Assembly (NCBI GenBank): GCA_029582265.1
Contig: CM055820.1
Coordinates: 19,626,212 to 19,690,211, forward strand
Direction: 5' to 3'
DNA from: Zoroaster sp. YZ-2022
Lineage: Eukaryota > Echinodermata > Asteroidea > Forcipulatida > Zoroasteridae
Length of the DNA stretch: 64,000 nucleotides
Positions 35,075 to 47,219 of the stretch are shown here, piece by piece (the stretch's first letter is position 1; every line of letters begins with the position of its first letter). The translations under genes and the position numbers were made by a program. The notes beneath the pieces are model-generated. The model saw nothing but the letters and a program-made list of their open reading frames with translations, was not told where the DNA came from and made no database searches.

Positions 35075-35185
35075 CTGTCTCCGGATCCCTTTTGTCTCGA
35101 ATTTAGGGATCCCCCCCCCCCCCCCGCGGACGTTATATTACACTTTTCTGAATTCAAGACAAAGAGGGTTCGGACAAAATAACTT
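35075..35185. repeat. Small inverted-repeat element with C17 run
   Basis: CCCTTTTGTCTCGAATTTAG (35,088) pairs imperfectly with CTGAATTCAAGACAAAGAGGG (35,149). A long C-run lies near 35,109. The rest of 34,861-36,989 contains no recognisable feature beyond AT-rich sequence and an (ATTT)n run near 36,900. Confidence 0.4.
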
Positions 35186-36989
35186 TTTACAATTGTTTTC
35201 CTTGGGTTGAGATAATCCAACCTATATGTTGTTTAGTTTCATTTATTTTTCTAAAATGGGTAAGGGTCAATTATTGATATTTGCTTAGAGCTCCTTTAAA
35301 TAAATATTTTTATTGTCCTACTTAATAGTGGCCCACCTGTACACAACACATCCTTCACTTAAATTCGGTATTATTTAAAGAGATTATTTATTTGAGAATT
35401 TTCATTCATGCCAATCACAAGGATTTCAAGTTGACGAGTGAGATCTTGCTTTAAAATTAATTGTTATGATGAAATAAATAAGAATTTGCAATTTGGAAAG
35501 GATAATCAAATAGGAATAAATGTCTTTAAAATGATAGATATCACACAGTGAAGTCAGTCAAAAATTTAAAACTGAAAAATGCTTCGGTCTTGATCTTGAG
35601 TGTATGAAAAGAATCACTGCAACTAATGTTTAGCAGTTTTTTGTTCCCCCATATCTCGGTTGCTGCAACTTCTGAGAATGCCCTGTCAGTAATTTGTCAA
35701 GTAAAGTGGGCTGATATTGTTAATGAACGCATGTCCCATGCTGTCCTTTAAGTGCTTTCCCTGTAAGTGCTTTTCCTTTTAGAATGAGAATTTGAAATGA
35801 ATTCAGCACAATAAAGCAAGGAGAAAGCTTGCAGATCTACTAGAGTGTTGGTGGGAAATTATCTAATTTCACGGAATCAGCTGTCCCGTTGATGGGGATA
35901 GCGATATGGTGATTTCAATTGTGCCGTACGTAGGGTAACCATTAAACCCCCCAACACACTGTTGGTATACATCTAACAAAACACATAATCACACTTGTAT
36001 TTAAAATTCACTTTGTGTAAAGTTGGGGATGGTATCAAACATCCCTTCAAATCTTTCTGTCTGATCGAGGTGCTTTAATTTTCATGATGTTCTCAATAAC
36101 GACATAAGCTGAAACTTTCACAGGTTGTTTAATGTATGTCTCGATTCAAAGAAGCAGATTTGACAACATAACCAATCGTGTATGATGGCTCTAAGAGTGA
36201 AAGTTGCAGGTTATATTGTTTACTTTCTCCTTTTGTAGTCGCTAAAGCAACATTTTTACTCCAATTACTCGTTTTTATCAATTGAATATTGGATGGATTT
36301 TTTACAAAATAAATAATTACTAGCATGTTTTCTTAACTTTTTCAAAACGTTTTGAAAATTGTAAACATTTTCTGTTTAATTTTTAAATTATTTTGATGGT
36401 ACAAATTTCGTGCGCCACATTAGACAACCTGTTCCCTAATTTCCGGACAGGTTTTGGGACCTACTTTCAGAATTTCGGTGGAAAAATTGATTTCTGATTT
36501 TTTGAGATATCAAAACCACAAGATTTAATTGCAAACAAATAAATCAATCTAATAAAAATCTAAATTGATCTGAATTATTGTCAGCTGCATCCACTGGCTG
36601 GCATTTTTGCCTACATTCGTAACTAGAAGTCCGGTAAGTGGTCCAAGTGTGCTAGGTTAGAGAACTCCATGATATGTCATAGATTCCTAATATAGGATGA
36701 TCAATGTTATATCATGACATTGAGCTGTATAAAATACTGTATAAAGGACTGTATACTAATAGAAACTGGAAGATTTATCTCCATTAGAAACGCGCGAATT
36801 AACTTTGAATGAGTTTTGTTTATCAGGACATAGCAAAAGGATTTTGTCTTTCTGATTTAATATCAAAACGTGCGCATTGGCTTTAAACTGATTTATATAT
36901 TTATTTATTTATTTATTTTATTTTATTTTGATCATTTACTAGAAAAAGGAACATGTGCATTTAATAACCCTCGGCTGACGCACAATTTA

Positions 36990-37631
36990 ATCACAATATT
37001 TTATGCCTGAAAAAACATTTCATTACTGAACAACACACAAGTCGTTATTGTACTCAAATTGCTGATATTGTTCGTAGTTTATAAAATATGTGTCTCATTA
37101 TGGGCTGAATTTTTTTTATTTTTTATTATTTCACCGATGAAATCTAGTAAATATCGTTTTCATTGGAACATAGATTATAGTTATTTACCTGAAAGAAAGG
37201 AACACAAATTACTGAAATTTTCTAAAAATATTTAGAAGAATGGATTTACAGCAATTTAGTCCCAATGTGATTTATAAATCCGTCATAAATACATACATTG
37301 AGGCAAAACCGTCATAAATACATGCATTGAGGCATCTCATTACTGCTAATTAAACCATATACTGTGACAACTATTTTGATGTAGATACAATTTATAATAC
37401 TATAACTAATACCATTAATCATTTGACCTATCGCGGCAGAGTCACGTGAACAAAACAAAAAATAAGACATCAAATAAAGACTGCTCAAACTCCAAACATA
37501 CAAATTGTCTTAAGGGCGTGGCTATAATGAGACGCATATTATAAACTACGAAATCTATCAGCAATTCGAGTACAATAACGACTTGTGTATTGTTCAGTAA
37601 TGAATTTTTTTCAGGCATAAAATATTGTGAT
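36990..37631. mobile_element. Foldback MITE with ~120 bp arms and TA target
   Basis: ATCACAATATTTTATGCCTG at the left end is the complement of the right end, and both are flanked by TA (36,988-36,989; 37,632-37,633). Complementarity continues through AGTCGTTATTGTACTC and GTAGTTTATAA blocks for over 100 bp. A GTCATAAATACAT repeat lies in the middle. Tc1/mariner-like by its target only; no coding sequence. 37,640-38,066 shows nothing. Confidence 0.6.
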
Positions 37632-38066
37632 TAGATATTTGCTGAGCAAAATTAACGGTGAGTGGTCAAATACCAGTCATTTAAGAGAAAACAGAAACAT
37701 ATATATAGGGCTTATATCAGGGAGATTTTAGTGGCAGGAAAAATGTGTACATGTTTATATGGGCATTTTGTGTTCAATTTGTACTTTACAAAGCATAATT
37801 TATTGAAAAATATATATATAATAAATAAATAAGAAATATGAGCAATTGTTATATTTAAATATATGTTCAACTGTCATCCTCTCAAAATAGAAGATTTTAA
37901 GTCCGCTTCATACTTCACACGAACCAAAAGGGAAGCGAATAACGTGAACATGGTGAAATAGCGCTCATTTATTGTCAACGCCATTCACTTCGTTTTCACA
38001 TGAAGTATGAACCGGAATTTACGTGACTAATTGTGTCTGTTAGATCTTCATCAGTATTAGTTTAAT

Positions 38067-39319
38067 TCAATTGAGTTTGATCTTTCGGAGAACTTCCCTG
38101 CAGTCTTTCCTGAAGCGTCTGTTTGCTATTCCGTAAATCAACGGGTTGATTGCGTTGTTGATGTAAGCAGCGTAACTAATTTCCAGCATTATTTTCGAAA
38201 ATTTGGAGTTGATGGCTGTGCCGCTGTGATAAGCGAGCAGCACCAACATTGCGTATGTGAAATATGGCAGCCACGTCAGCAGGAACACTACACTAGCGAC
38301 AAAAAGCATCTTCGTTGTCTTACGCTGTAGGTGTGTTTTTCCATTGCATGGAATTTGGCGGGGTTTCTATTCCCAGGACTCTCTTCCCTCTGATCTTTCC
38401 TGATCAGGGTCCCTTGCTGCAGAGCCAGATTGTTCGATAGAGTCTCACATTTCTCGACAGTTCTGTGGTGGGAGACATTGGGGGTAACGTGGCTTGATGT
38501 GGATGCATCATTGCTTTTCACATGAATCCTGTCAATGCGGGTTGTACAGTTCGGACTAAGTCGATTAGTCAATGTTGATAAAACATTATCAACGACAGAG
38601 ATGTTCAATTCATCATTGTTTTGTGTATCGGGTAACACTCTGGTAGACCTTTTCTCGAGCTTTAAACCGATCTCATCCGAGGTAGTAGATACGACACCGA
38701 TTTGAACATGTTTCTGGATGGTGAAATAAACATGTCCGTAGCACAATGTTATCATGACAAGCGCAGTCGCAAAACAAACAACTTGAAATGCCAATACAAG
38801 AATCTCTAAGATATCATTGGATAAATGAATGAACACTGCGACAAAAGCTGGGATATTGATGACAAATGAGAACAGAAATGAAGCCCAAGCCGCTATCTTA
38901 CCCCGTCTGTGGGTGAAAAACCGTCTGTGCGGTCGGCATATGCAGTCATAGCGATCCGCTGCTATCACTGCCGTGATCATAACGGAGGTACCAATGGCTG
39001 TGGTCTCAAATGATTGGATGAAAGTAAAAACTTGCGGGATCTCACTCCCAGTCAAACGAATAACTTGTATAGAGATTTCTCGCACTCTAAATAAGCAAAC
39101 GAACAGATCAGCCCAGGCTAAAGCCATGATAAGTACATGTGTACTGGTCTTGAGAGTCTTAGTCCAGTATACACGGAGGATGAGGCAGTTGCCAGGCACT
39201 CCAAACACCAGTAGAATAGTGTGATAAATCAGCCTGAATAAACGCCTTTCAAAGTCATTAGGATTATCAGCAGATGATACCTCATCTGTAAACTCGGTCA
39301 GTTCTGACATATCTTCCAT
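38067..39319 (-). CDS. Rhodopsin-like GPCR with a one-base frame break
   Basis: This is the most divergent array member. The upstream frame (39,319-38,288) encodes an acidic N-terminus (MEDMSELTEFTDE), GVPGN, LAWAD, AADRYDCICRP, TM4, TM5 (LCYGHVY) and a long loop 3. The downstream frame (to 38,067) encodes TM6 (TWLPYFTY) and NPLIYGIANRRFRKDC with a KIKLN tail. The two frames join if one A is restored in the A5 run at about 38,335-38,339, just before the conserved QRKTTKM. Everything else is intact, so an assembly error or a very recent mutation is likely. If real, the product would lack TM6-TM7. Like the others it has no Cys at 3.25. Confidence 0.8.
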
Positions 39320-41836
39320 TATATTCAGTCAAAACGTTATTTAAGGACTCCCTGTTAAATGTTCAATCTAATTTAGGTAGAGACAACCTCCGAGCTCCCA
39401 AACAACACCACACCCTGACTAGTTGTTGATGGACAAAACATGAAAGGCATGTATGATGTTAAGAATGCATAGAAGCCAAAGTCTAACAAAACCTATTTCT
39501 TGTCAATGATTGGACAGACAAACCAGTGTGGACTTCATACAGAAAGTATTTGTTCCGTTGCCGCAAAAGTGGCAGAACCCAAAATTAATCAATTACAAGG
39601 CGAAATAGTTAATATTTATCGACCTGTGTTCTATACAGGTTTTAAATAATCATTCAAGATGATGTTGTATTAAAGAAGCCTACAATGTATTCAACCTATG
39701 TTTATTGTCTGACTATTCCAACGTACGTGTCTCTCGAGTAGATTTATGCTATTTTAATTGACTGCTTAACAAATCGTGATTCTTGGCGCATCGCAAGTTG
39801 ACAACATAAAAATGCAGTGTTGTTTGCTCGTAAGTTTGGACCAGGGGCCAATCTCATAGAGCTGCTTAGCAGATAAAATTGCTTACCATTCTTAGGTTAC
39901 CAGCCAAACATTCATACAAATGTATGCATTTTGGCTGGTAGTCTGTTTTATATCTTATCAAAGATATTTGCTGAGCAAAATTATCTGCATCGTACCCCTC
40001 TATATCTTTATAAATGTACTTAGCTGCGGCCTCGGCATATTAAGTGGCGCCATTTTAATGCCCGTATATACAAACGAAAACTCTACCTTGGTAACCTAAC
40101 CATAATATGACAGCGTTCAGAGCCGAGTATACGGAATTTTGTAACCACACTGCATATTCAGTATACAAATTCACTATAATGGGAGACAGCTAACAGATGA
40201 GATGGACAGTTGGTAGAGCACCGGCCTACGGCAATACGTTGTTTGCGTAATTAATATATCAGTTGAGTCAATTTGTCAGTGTCCAATGAAACACGGATAC
40301 ATTTTTGATGTTTTTCTTGACATATAAGGATAGCTCTAAAATCTCGTGATTTTGTATGTTTTTGCCATTTTTAATTGTATCATTTTCAAAAGGCTTTGCC
40401 GTTGCCATGACATCTACAATGCGAACATTTTGAAAATTTGTTTTGTTTTAAGATTGTAGCCATTGTATAGCAACTTTGCATATCATTATGTACATTTAGG
40501 ATATACACTAATTCACTCACGGAAGCTTTGGTCCAAAACGTTTTTTCGTTGAATTATATTACATAAATTAATATGTGGTGCCTTGCATTGTCTTCGAAAA
40601 TTTACACCCATTATGAGGAGTCTAGTGTTGACTCTCTATATCAAGCAGTATGTTTGTGAATTAATAAATATGTAAATTACATGTGTAATTGTTTAAGAAA
40701 ACAACTGAGGGCAAGTCAATGTTTGGTTTTGCCATTATGGAAATGAGTAATAAAGTAATAAAGTTACTATTTACATCAATCAAAGACGTCAGAGGGTAGT
40801 GACAAATGACAGAGGCATATCTAAAGATATCAGATGCGAAAGGGACTGAATAGTTGATACTGTTATTCATTTGCCCCAAATTGGCTATGTCCACAATCGC
40901 TCAGCGGGGCATCGGTTCTTTTCCTAAAACAGTGGGGGCCCGCCTATTTTGACATGCCATGGCACAAATGAGTGGTAACTTTACTTTTAATGGCAAGAGT
41001 ACAAAAACGTGGGGACCCACTGTGTTCATCTTACACGAGGACACCGATTCCATGCCCTGTAGTAAGCCTGCTAGGATCGTGACGATATTGTACCTTTAAT
41101 AACTGAATTGAATAAATTAAACATTTTACAGGTAGGTTCTTAATATCTCTTTAATCGTATAAATTTATTTGCTATTTTATTTTAACAGGGTAGCCTCCTC
41201 AGTTAAATAACTGCTTTCCTTGAGGGCCCTGTATTAAAACAATATGAACAGTTAAACCAATCTACAATAATTTAAAAAAAAGTAAAGTAAACAAAGAAAA
41301 GCAGTAAATAGAAATATGGGCAAATTATTAAAATAAACAAAAGTTTAAAAAAATGAGAGGATAACATTTAAAACATAAGATTCTGAATATGTCAAAAATA
41401 AAAAGGAAATGGTAGAAATTGTAAAACTGATCTAGTTTTAAATTGAAAACATAAAACTCAATTAAGATATAAAATTTAAAACAATGGTAATTAAGGTACA
41501 TACAAACATAAAACAGAAGAATTTAAGATGCAAGAAACAAGCACGGTAAAAAAAATAAAGACATTAACACTATACACAATGAAGGAGGGGCAAACAAAGA
41601 CAATAAAATAAACCAACACCAAACAAAAGAAATAATAACATTTAAAAAAATATAACTAAGGTGCACATAACAAAAGCACGGCAAAAAGCAACATGCCCAC
41701 TGAAATGAAACGGTGACATTGATAAAATAATAGGATATACAAACAAAATTGAAATGCAGTTGAAATAAAACTCAACATTTACAGACATACTTCCAATATT
41801 GTATATACTGGCTTATATTTTGCCAATGTACAATCT
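39320..41836. other. Intergenic, no gene seen
   Basis: Upstream of the last receptor I find neither the palindrome nor the other unit flanks. A fragment near 39,843-40,000 (GGGGCCAATCTCATAGAGCTGCTTAG with a hairpin around ATACAAATGTAT) is related to the 41,837-42,113 element. From 41,260 to 41,800 the sequence is A-rich and featureless. Confidence 0.5.
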
Positions 41837-42113
41837 GGGCCAATTTCATAGCGCTGCTTACGGTAATTATTCTGCTAACTAAGCAGAAGAAATCTGCTAA
41901 GTGTATTTCACAGGTTAGTAAAGATAATTTGGTGAGTCGCGTGAGCGCACACCATTTGCATTGTTACGTCGCTCATTCGCAACCAATAATGGCCGGCAAT
42001 TTTATACCGTGCCCTTTTTCAACGCTTAACGTAAGTAGTGCTAATGTGCTATGAAATGAAAAGCGCACAGTTACAAAGGAATTGGCCGCTAAGCGGCTCT
42101 ATGAAATTGGGCC
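41837..42113. mobile_element. MITE with GGGCCAATTTCATAG ends
   Basis: GGGCCAATTTCATAGCGCTGC at the left pairs with GCGGCTCTATGAAATTGGGC at the right. Internal GCTAAGCAG-type half-repeats extend the symmetry. Non-coding; superfamily not assigned because no clean target duplication was found. Confidence 0.6.
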
Positions 42114-42935
42114 CTGGACACATTTTGGGAAGACGGTGCCAAACCTACTGGAACTTCTTCGTCTTCTCCTACCGGAACCGTCTTCGAGTACACAGTGTAT
42201 GAATTTCTTATGCGTTATATTAACTCTTAACATTTCAATAACACTGGTAATCATGGTATGATCGAAAGTCATCTCATATATTGTATTAAAGGGATTATAC
42301 CACATTGGTAAAATGGCTGTTAATGCATTTAATGTCATCGTTAATGAGAAATAAAAATTAACGAGAGCATGTCAGAGAGACATGTCAAACGGAATAATTT
42401 CTCAGGGATTTTGCTACCATTCCCATCATTACATCAAGTATTTTTAAAGTATTTTGTAATTCAGTAATTTTGTCATGTGGTTATTACCACAAAGGAGTAC
42501 ACTCCCTATTAATCAACGCCTGTGGTAACTCACGAAGCCGGCCGTAAATTAAGTGAAAATTGCATTGTTTCTATGAAATGACATGATGGACGGGGATTAT
42601 CCTGTTTTGGTAAGCAACGCACGTATGCGCATATCCTAACTACCGAGAAATGGTCAGATCAATGTATCGGACAACTCTTGTTTCCTGTCTCCTTAATTGC
42701 TTTCACAATGCATTCGCGGACATCACACTAATAGCCTAATAGTACACGTGACCTTCCTCAGTGACATTTCAAATTATGACAAATAGTCTGTGGGCTGGAG
42801 GGGTCTACCGTGCACCCCCCAAAAAATGTTAACATTGAAAATTTTGGGTTGCACTATCTGTTCTGGCCCACTATTTGTTTGCCCTTATAATGACCTTACG
42901 CTGATAATTCTTAGCACTAGGGGTGGAAGAAGATC

Positions 42936-43440
42936 AAACATCTCGCCATTACTCCATCATGCCTTCACCTATTATCATGTAACTTGGTACAATTAATGTT
43001 CAGTCATATGTCGTCATGATGACGTCATCGGTTCTCATGAAAACAACCGCTAGAGGGCGCTATAATTGCACGTATATATTATGCATATTTCAGATATTTT
43101 CAGAAAAATATCTCATTATAAGTCATTTAGTTTTTATAGTTGCCACCAAGAACAAAAAAATAATTAATTTATGCCTTAAATGGGTTTGTCTAATGTAACC
43201 ACAAAAACGTGTTAACTTTTTTAGCCCCATGGTATTAAGCTTAGTTGGACATCCATATCACTACATATTGAATAATCATTTATTTCTCGAACATGCTTTG
43301 ACCTACATTAATCAAACTTGGCACAATAAATGTTCATTCACATGTTGTCAAGATGATGTCATTGGTTGTTATGGAAACTACCTCTAGAGGGCGCTGTACT
43401 TGGATGCATATCATGCGCACATGAATTAATGGATACAATT
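42936..43440. repeat. Diverged ~325 bp tandem duplication
   Basis: Two units share, in order, AACTTGGTACAATTAATGTTCA-like, GTCATCGGTTCTCATG-like and GCTAGAGGGCGCT blocks (about 42,980-43,075 and 43,310-43,400). No coding frame spans them. The remaining interval to 45,424 shows only a short hairpin at 44,862-44,985 (CAGTGACTGAAAATT and its complement). Confidence 0.45.
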
Positions 43441-45424
43441 ATTTCTTATTTTTAGCCGTTGTTGTACACTAGTTATCACTATGGGGATAAAGTATCATTA
43501 CTTGGCATAATACATAAATATTTAAAAATCTAATGCGGCGTTGTCATTTTTCACTTAACGTGGCATATGAAATAGGAATGTTTAACTTGAAATCGTGAAA
43601 TGCACAACTTATGTTGCCATCGCTCTTCTACCTTTTAATTGTAAATTTATGTGTTTTGACACTCTCTGGTCGACAAGGCCACTCGGGTCTTTTGTTATGA
43701 GATATCTTGCGTCCATAAATGCCCAAGACAGTTTATACAATCTGATTGGACAAAACGTCATCACGTGAGGGTGTTATTACCGAATGGTAAAGACTTAGCA
43801 GCCATTTTTCCCCCGGAGATTCAACTTTGACCTTGGTTGGTAGATTGTGCGCAAGCCTTCGAGTCGAAGTGTGTTGATCTTCCACACAAAGTATCCAATG
43901 AAATCCCTTGAATAGGCTATATGCACACCAAAATCAGCCTTTTCCTGGGACACGAACGAATGTAATTTCATAAATACGTAAATAAAAACAGAAATACGGG
44001 AATTTGAAAGAGGATTTTGCTGACACAATTTACAAAATTACAGTATAAATTCTGTTAAATGTCCAAGATGAAATGATAAAGTTGTCTGCAAAAGAACGGA
44101 TCATAATTATAAGTTGACCCAGACCCAAGCAATAATGTGTCCACGCTCTAACCACATAGTTGGCGCATTAATTGTTATGCCGCCAGGTCATGTCCAGCTT
44201 CCACACTAATCTAAGGGATCATTTTTAATCGAAGTATTCATTTATATTATAATTACTGTACTATACTGTACTGTACTATATAATTATTTTCTATATCAAA
44301 ATTTATATCATAAGAAACAGTACAAAATATAGGCTACAAGACCACGGATTTTTAATTTTGCACAACAGCGTTTTTATTTTATTTATTATGTAACAGTTTC
44401 AATAAGTACTGATTTATTATGGGCTCAGTAAACGGTACCGTAAACAATATAGCCTACAAGAGGTTTTTATGTATTGGAAACCTTGAATACAGTTGAATGG
44501 GTTAGAAGCATAATGTTGAAGAAAAGAAATCAGATGAAATGTCTGGGTCTAAACCACTCTGGGGGAGGGGTGACGGGGGTTCTCCTAACCCACCACCGAT
44601 TGACAATGGTTTAGCCTGTAGCCGTGTTTTACGATGTTCACTTGTTAAACAGGACACTTTCGTAAAACTTAATGATGTGTTTCGCCCGCGTCTCCCCTAT
44701 TATGAGGGCGGGGACAAATTTTTAAAAGAAAGCGGCACAAGATCAACTTTAATGAGCTGCTTAAGTTGTATTGATGTACAAGAAGGGGTTTGGTATGCCG
44801 TCACGATCAGCAGAGCAGATTTTCAACAGGGCATGGAATCGATGTCCTAGTTTTAAGATGAACACAGTGACTGAAAATTACTAGCTCATTTATATAGATT
44901 GGTAAAATTCATTTATATTATGCAGCTGCAACGGTTTATTAAAACCTTATCATGTGGGGTATTATTTTCAGTCACTGAATTAATCTAAAAGTAGCACTCC
45001 GTCCGATTCCATGCCCTGTTGATCGTGACGATAGTGTCCCTAGAGCGCCGTCAAGTTTTTGTTTTACTTAAATGTTGTCTTAACACCGAATCGCTTATTA
45101 AGAAAATACTCCGTGACATATGTTACAAATTTATTTGTCATACGCATTCAGACAATCATATTGTGCCTGTGACAATTTTTGAAAAATATTTGTGATAAAT
45201 TTTGCTACGTCAGAAATATTTTGCAAAGATAAGTTTCGCAACATATTTGCAAATATATTGTTTTGATGTTTTGATAAAATTGTCAATTTATGTTTTCATG
45301 TTAGGTCAGCGTAATACTTGATCATTAACAAACATAGGAGGAATATTTCCAGACTGGGAACTCAGGGATATTGAGGCGGGATAAAAGGATTATTGACCTT
45401 TATTTGGTTAGTAAGAAGAATAGC

Positions 45425-45870
45425 AGTAGTATGTCAGATGGGGGTCCTGGCCCACCTACTTAAAAAAGATATTTTGGGTCAAATTCGCTGGGTAGTAGTA
45501 GGGGGTTTTTACGAATTTAAAAAAACGATTTCTAAAAACATATTTTTAAAATATCTTTTGTTTCTAAAAAAGATATTTTGGGTCAAATTCGCTGGGTAGT
45601 AGTAGGGGATTATTTTTCGAATTTGGTTTTATTTTGTTTAAAACCAATTTAAACTTCACTGATTTAAAAAAAAAAAAAAAAAAAAGAGGGCCAACTTTAA
45701 AAATCATTTTTAAAGGGAAACTCCCTTAAAATGAGGTAGCCTCATCAAAAAATCGATGAGGCCAAGAGTGTATTTTAAAAACCGTACTTATAAAAGTGAG
45801 ATAGCGTAGTTTAAAAAGTGAAATAACGAATATATATTATCTTGTTTAATAGTAAAGATGGAGAGAACGA
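45425..45870 (+). repeat. Left terminal inverted repeat of the Polinton
   Basis: It matches the complement of 61,685-62,128 with only a few differences, mainly in A-runs. It contains a ~47-bp direct sub-repeat (45,461 and 45,567; GATATTTTGGGTCAAATTCG), a 20-A run, two hairpins (about 45,708-45,731 and 45,739-45,762) and, at its inner end, the start codon and first four codons of the adjacent gene. Confidence 0.95.
45734..45762 (+). promoter_or_regulatory. Mutually exclusive hairpins in the terminal repeat
   Basis: GAGG-TAG-CCTC (45,734-45,744) and GCCTCATC-N8-GATGAGGC (45,739-45,762) share the CCTC strand, so only one can form. They lie ~100 bp upstream of the first gene and are duplicated at the other end. 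A role as replication or transcription signal is speculative. Confidence 0.35.
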
Positions 45871-46142
45871 TGATTTTGTGCGAATGGCTTTTAGTTGGCA
45901 AAAACGTAAAGTGTTGTAGAATGAGTATTCGCGGTGATGTCTATTGCCCGATGCATCGATGGCGTATTCAGCGAGGTCAGAGCATACCACTTTCTTGTTG
46001 TAGATGTAAAAATGGCACAAAAGCAAAGGCGGGCTCGTGTACGAAATGCGCGAAGATATTAAATGTAGCGAGAGGAAAAGCTAGACGTTTGTTTAATATC
46101 GTAATGGTAGAGCTAATAGAAAAAACGGAAAAAGTTTTGTAG
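45858..46142 (+). CDS. Small cysteine-rich putative zinc-binding protein
   Basis: A 94-residue basic protein that I do not recognise. Cysteines are at about 8, 19, 20, 30, 47, 48, 50, 61 and 64 with His33. They form a C-x2-H (CPMH) and two CxC/CxxC knuckles (CCRC, CTKC), suggesting one or two zinc sites. The start codon and the first four residues (MERT) lie within the terminal repeat and are shared with the polymerase at the other end, so both genes probably use the same promoter. The next gene starts 12 bp downstream on the same strand. Position at an element end and zinc ligands suggest an early DNA- or RNA-binding regulator, an inference only. Confidence 0.65.
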   Translation: MERTMILCEWLLVGKNVKCCRMSIRGDVYCPMHRWRIQRGQSIPLSCCRCKNGTKAKAGSCTKCAKILNVARGKARRLFNIVMVELIEKTEKVL

Positions 46143-46154
46143 AGTAATATTAAT

Positions 46155-46487
46155 ATGGGTGAACTATTACGAACGCATATGCTCGACCTCATTGAATATA
46201 CAAAAACGTTTTGTACAAATACATACGATTTAATATTATTGGAATATTACATTAGAAACGTTGATGCGCAACGATTGATTGTACTCGTGCTGGAAAAATT
46301 AGTTCCAGCGCGTGAGTTTGTTAAATCTAGAGATTTAGCGAGTATAAAAGAATATTTAACGCGACTCGCTTTAGACACGTATTACATTGATTTTTATTAT
46401 AGCGAGTTTTCGAGTATAAACTCAACAGATAAAACAACTATTTTTTTACATCTAGAACTAATTATAAACACCGTACTAAAAATTTAA
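46155..46487 (+). CDS. Hypothetical Polinton protein, 110 residues
   Basis: Not recognised. The protein is predicted mostly helical, Leu/Ile/Tyr-rich (LILLEYYIRN, LIVLVLEKLV), with no signal peptide or clear transmembrane segment. It lies 12 bp after the cysteine-rich gene and probably shares its transcript from the terminal-repeat promoter. It ends facing the minus-strand block; the 112-bp gap holds no gene. Confidence 0.55.
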   Translation: MGELLRTHMLDLIEYTKTFCTNTYDLILLEYYIRNVDAQRLIVLVLEKLVPAREFVKSRDLASIKEYLTRLALDTYYIDFYYSEFSSINSTDKTTIFLHLELIINTVLKI

Positions 46488-46599
46488 ATTGTACGGTGGT
46501 GCCCTACGCATTGCTCGCTCCGCTATTTGCGAAGCGAGTTTTTGATCCTCTACATTATAATAATATTTATTTACGATCACTTTAAACTCAAATGTTTTT

Positions 46600-47184
46600 C
46601 TATAAGAATTTTTTTTCTGCATATGCATCGATAGGTTTGTTAGTTTCAGCCGTTAGTTTAAACGTTGGTTCATTGCGGATTTTTTCTTTCATTTTATAAT
46701 ATTTATCTCGCTCTTCGCATATGAGCACAAATTCTTCTTGACTGACGTAGCCATCTTCTATAGCTTTACTAACGTGGTTTTCGATCGTGTCGAGTTTACT
46801 CTTTGCTAAAATTCGTATTTCATCGTGTTTTTTAGCTTTTTTATACAATTTATTTTTCGCAAATCTAATAGCAACCGCTGCGCTGCCCAACCCCAAAGCT
46901 AAACCTTCTAAAGCGAATCCTACCGGCGACGATACGACGCTGGCGATACTGGCTATTCCGATGGCCCCTGCTCCCATACACCCCATTTCTGCGAGAGTTT
47001 CTACAATATTACAAGCGTTGATGATTTTATTATATTTTTTATATACGGCTTCGCGTTCGTTTATTTCGATTCGTAATTCTTTTTGAATATCGTCGATTTT
47101 TTGCAATCGAAATGTTTTAGCGTCACTTTCCATCGGCGGCAAGTTTGGATAAAGTACGTTCGTTGATTCTATAGGCACGCTCAT
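46600..47184 (-). CDS. Polinton helical membrane-associated protein, 194 residues
   Basis: The N-terminal helical region (QKIDDIQKELRIEINEREAVYKKY) precedes a Gly/Ala-rich hydrophobic stretch (about 65-105: GAGAIGIASIASVV, GLALGLGSAAVAI). A basic helical C-terminal part with KAKKHDEIRILA...SKLDTIENHVSKA follows. I recall similar uncharacterised proteins in invertebrate Polinton-like loci, but this needs a search. The hydrophobic hairpin resembles membrane-active virion proteins in layout only. It is the last gene of a four-gene minus-strand block that begins with the penton-like gene. Confidence 0.65.
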   Translation of the reverse strand: MSVPIESTNVLYPNLPPMESDAKTFRLQKIDDIQKELRIEINEREAVYKKYNKIINACNIVETLAEMGCMGAGAIGIASIASVVSSPVGFALEGLALGLGSAAVAIRFAKNKLYKKAKKHDEIRILAKSKLDTIENHVSKAIEDGYVSQEEFVLICEERDKYYKMKEKIRNEPTFKLTAETNKPIDAYAEKKFL

Positions 47185-47219
47185 TATATGTTTTATTAAT
47201 AGAAAAGATTTTTAATTTT

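Noticed and set aside
40205..40250. tRNA-like stretch TTGGTAGAGCACCGGCCTACGG
   Set aside because: Only an A-box-like part is visible, with no B box or cloverleaf within the right distance.
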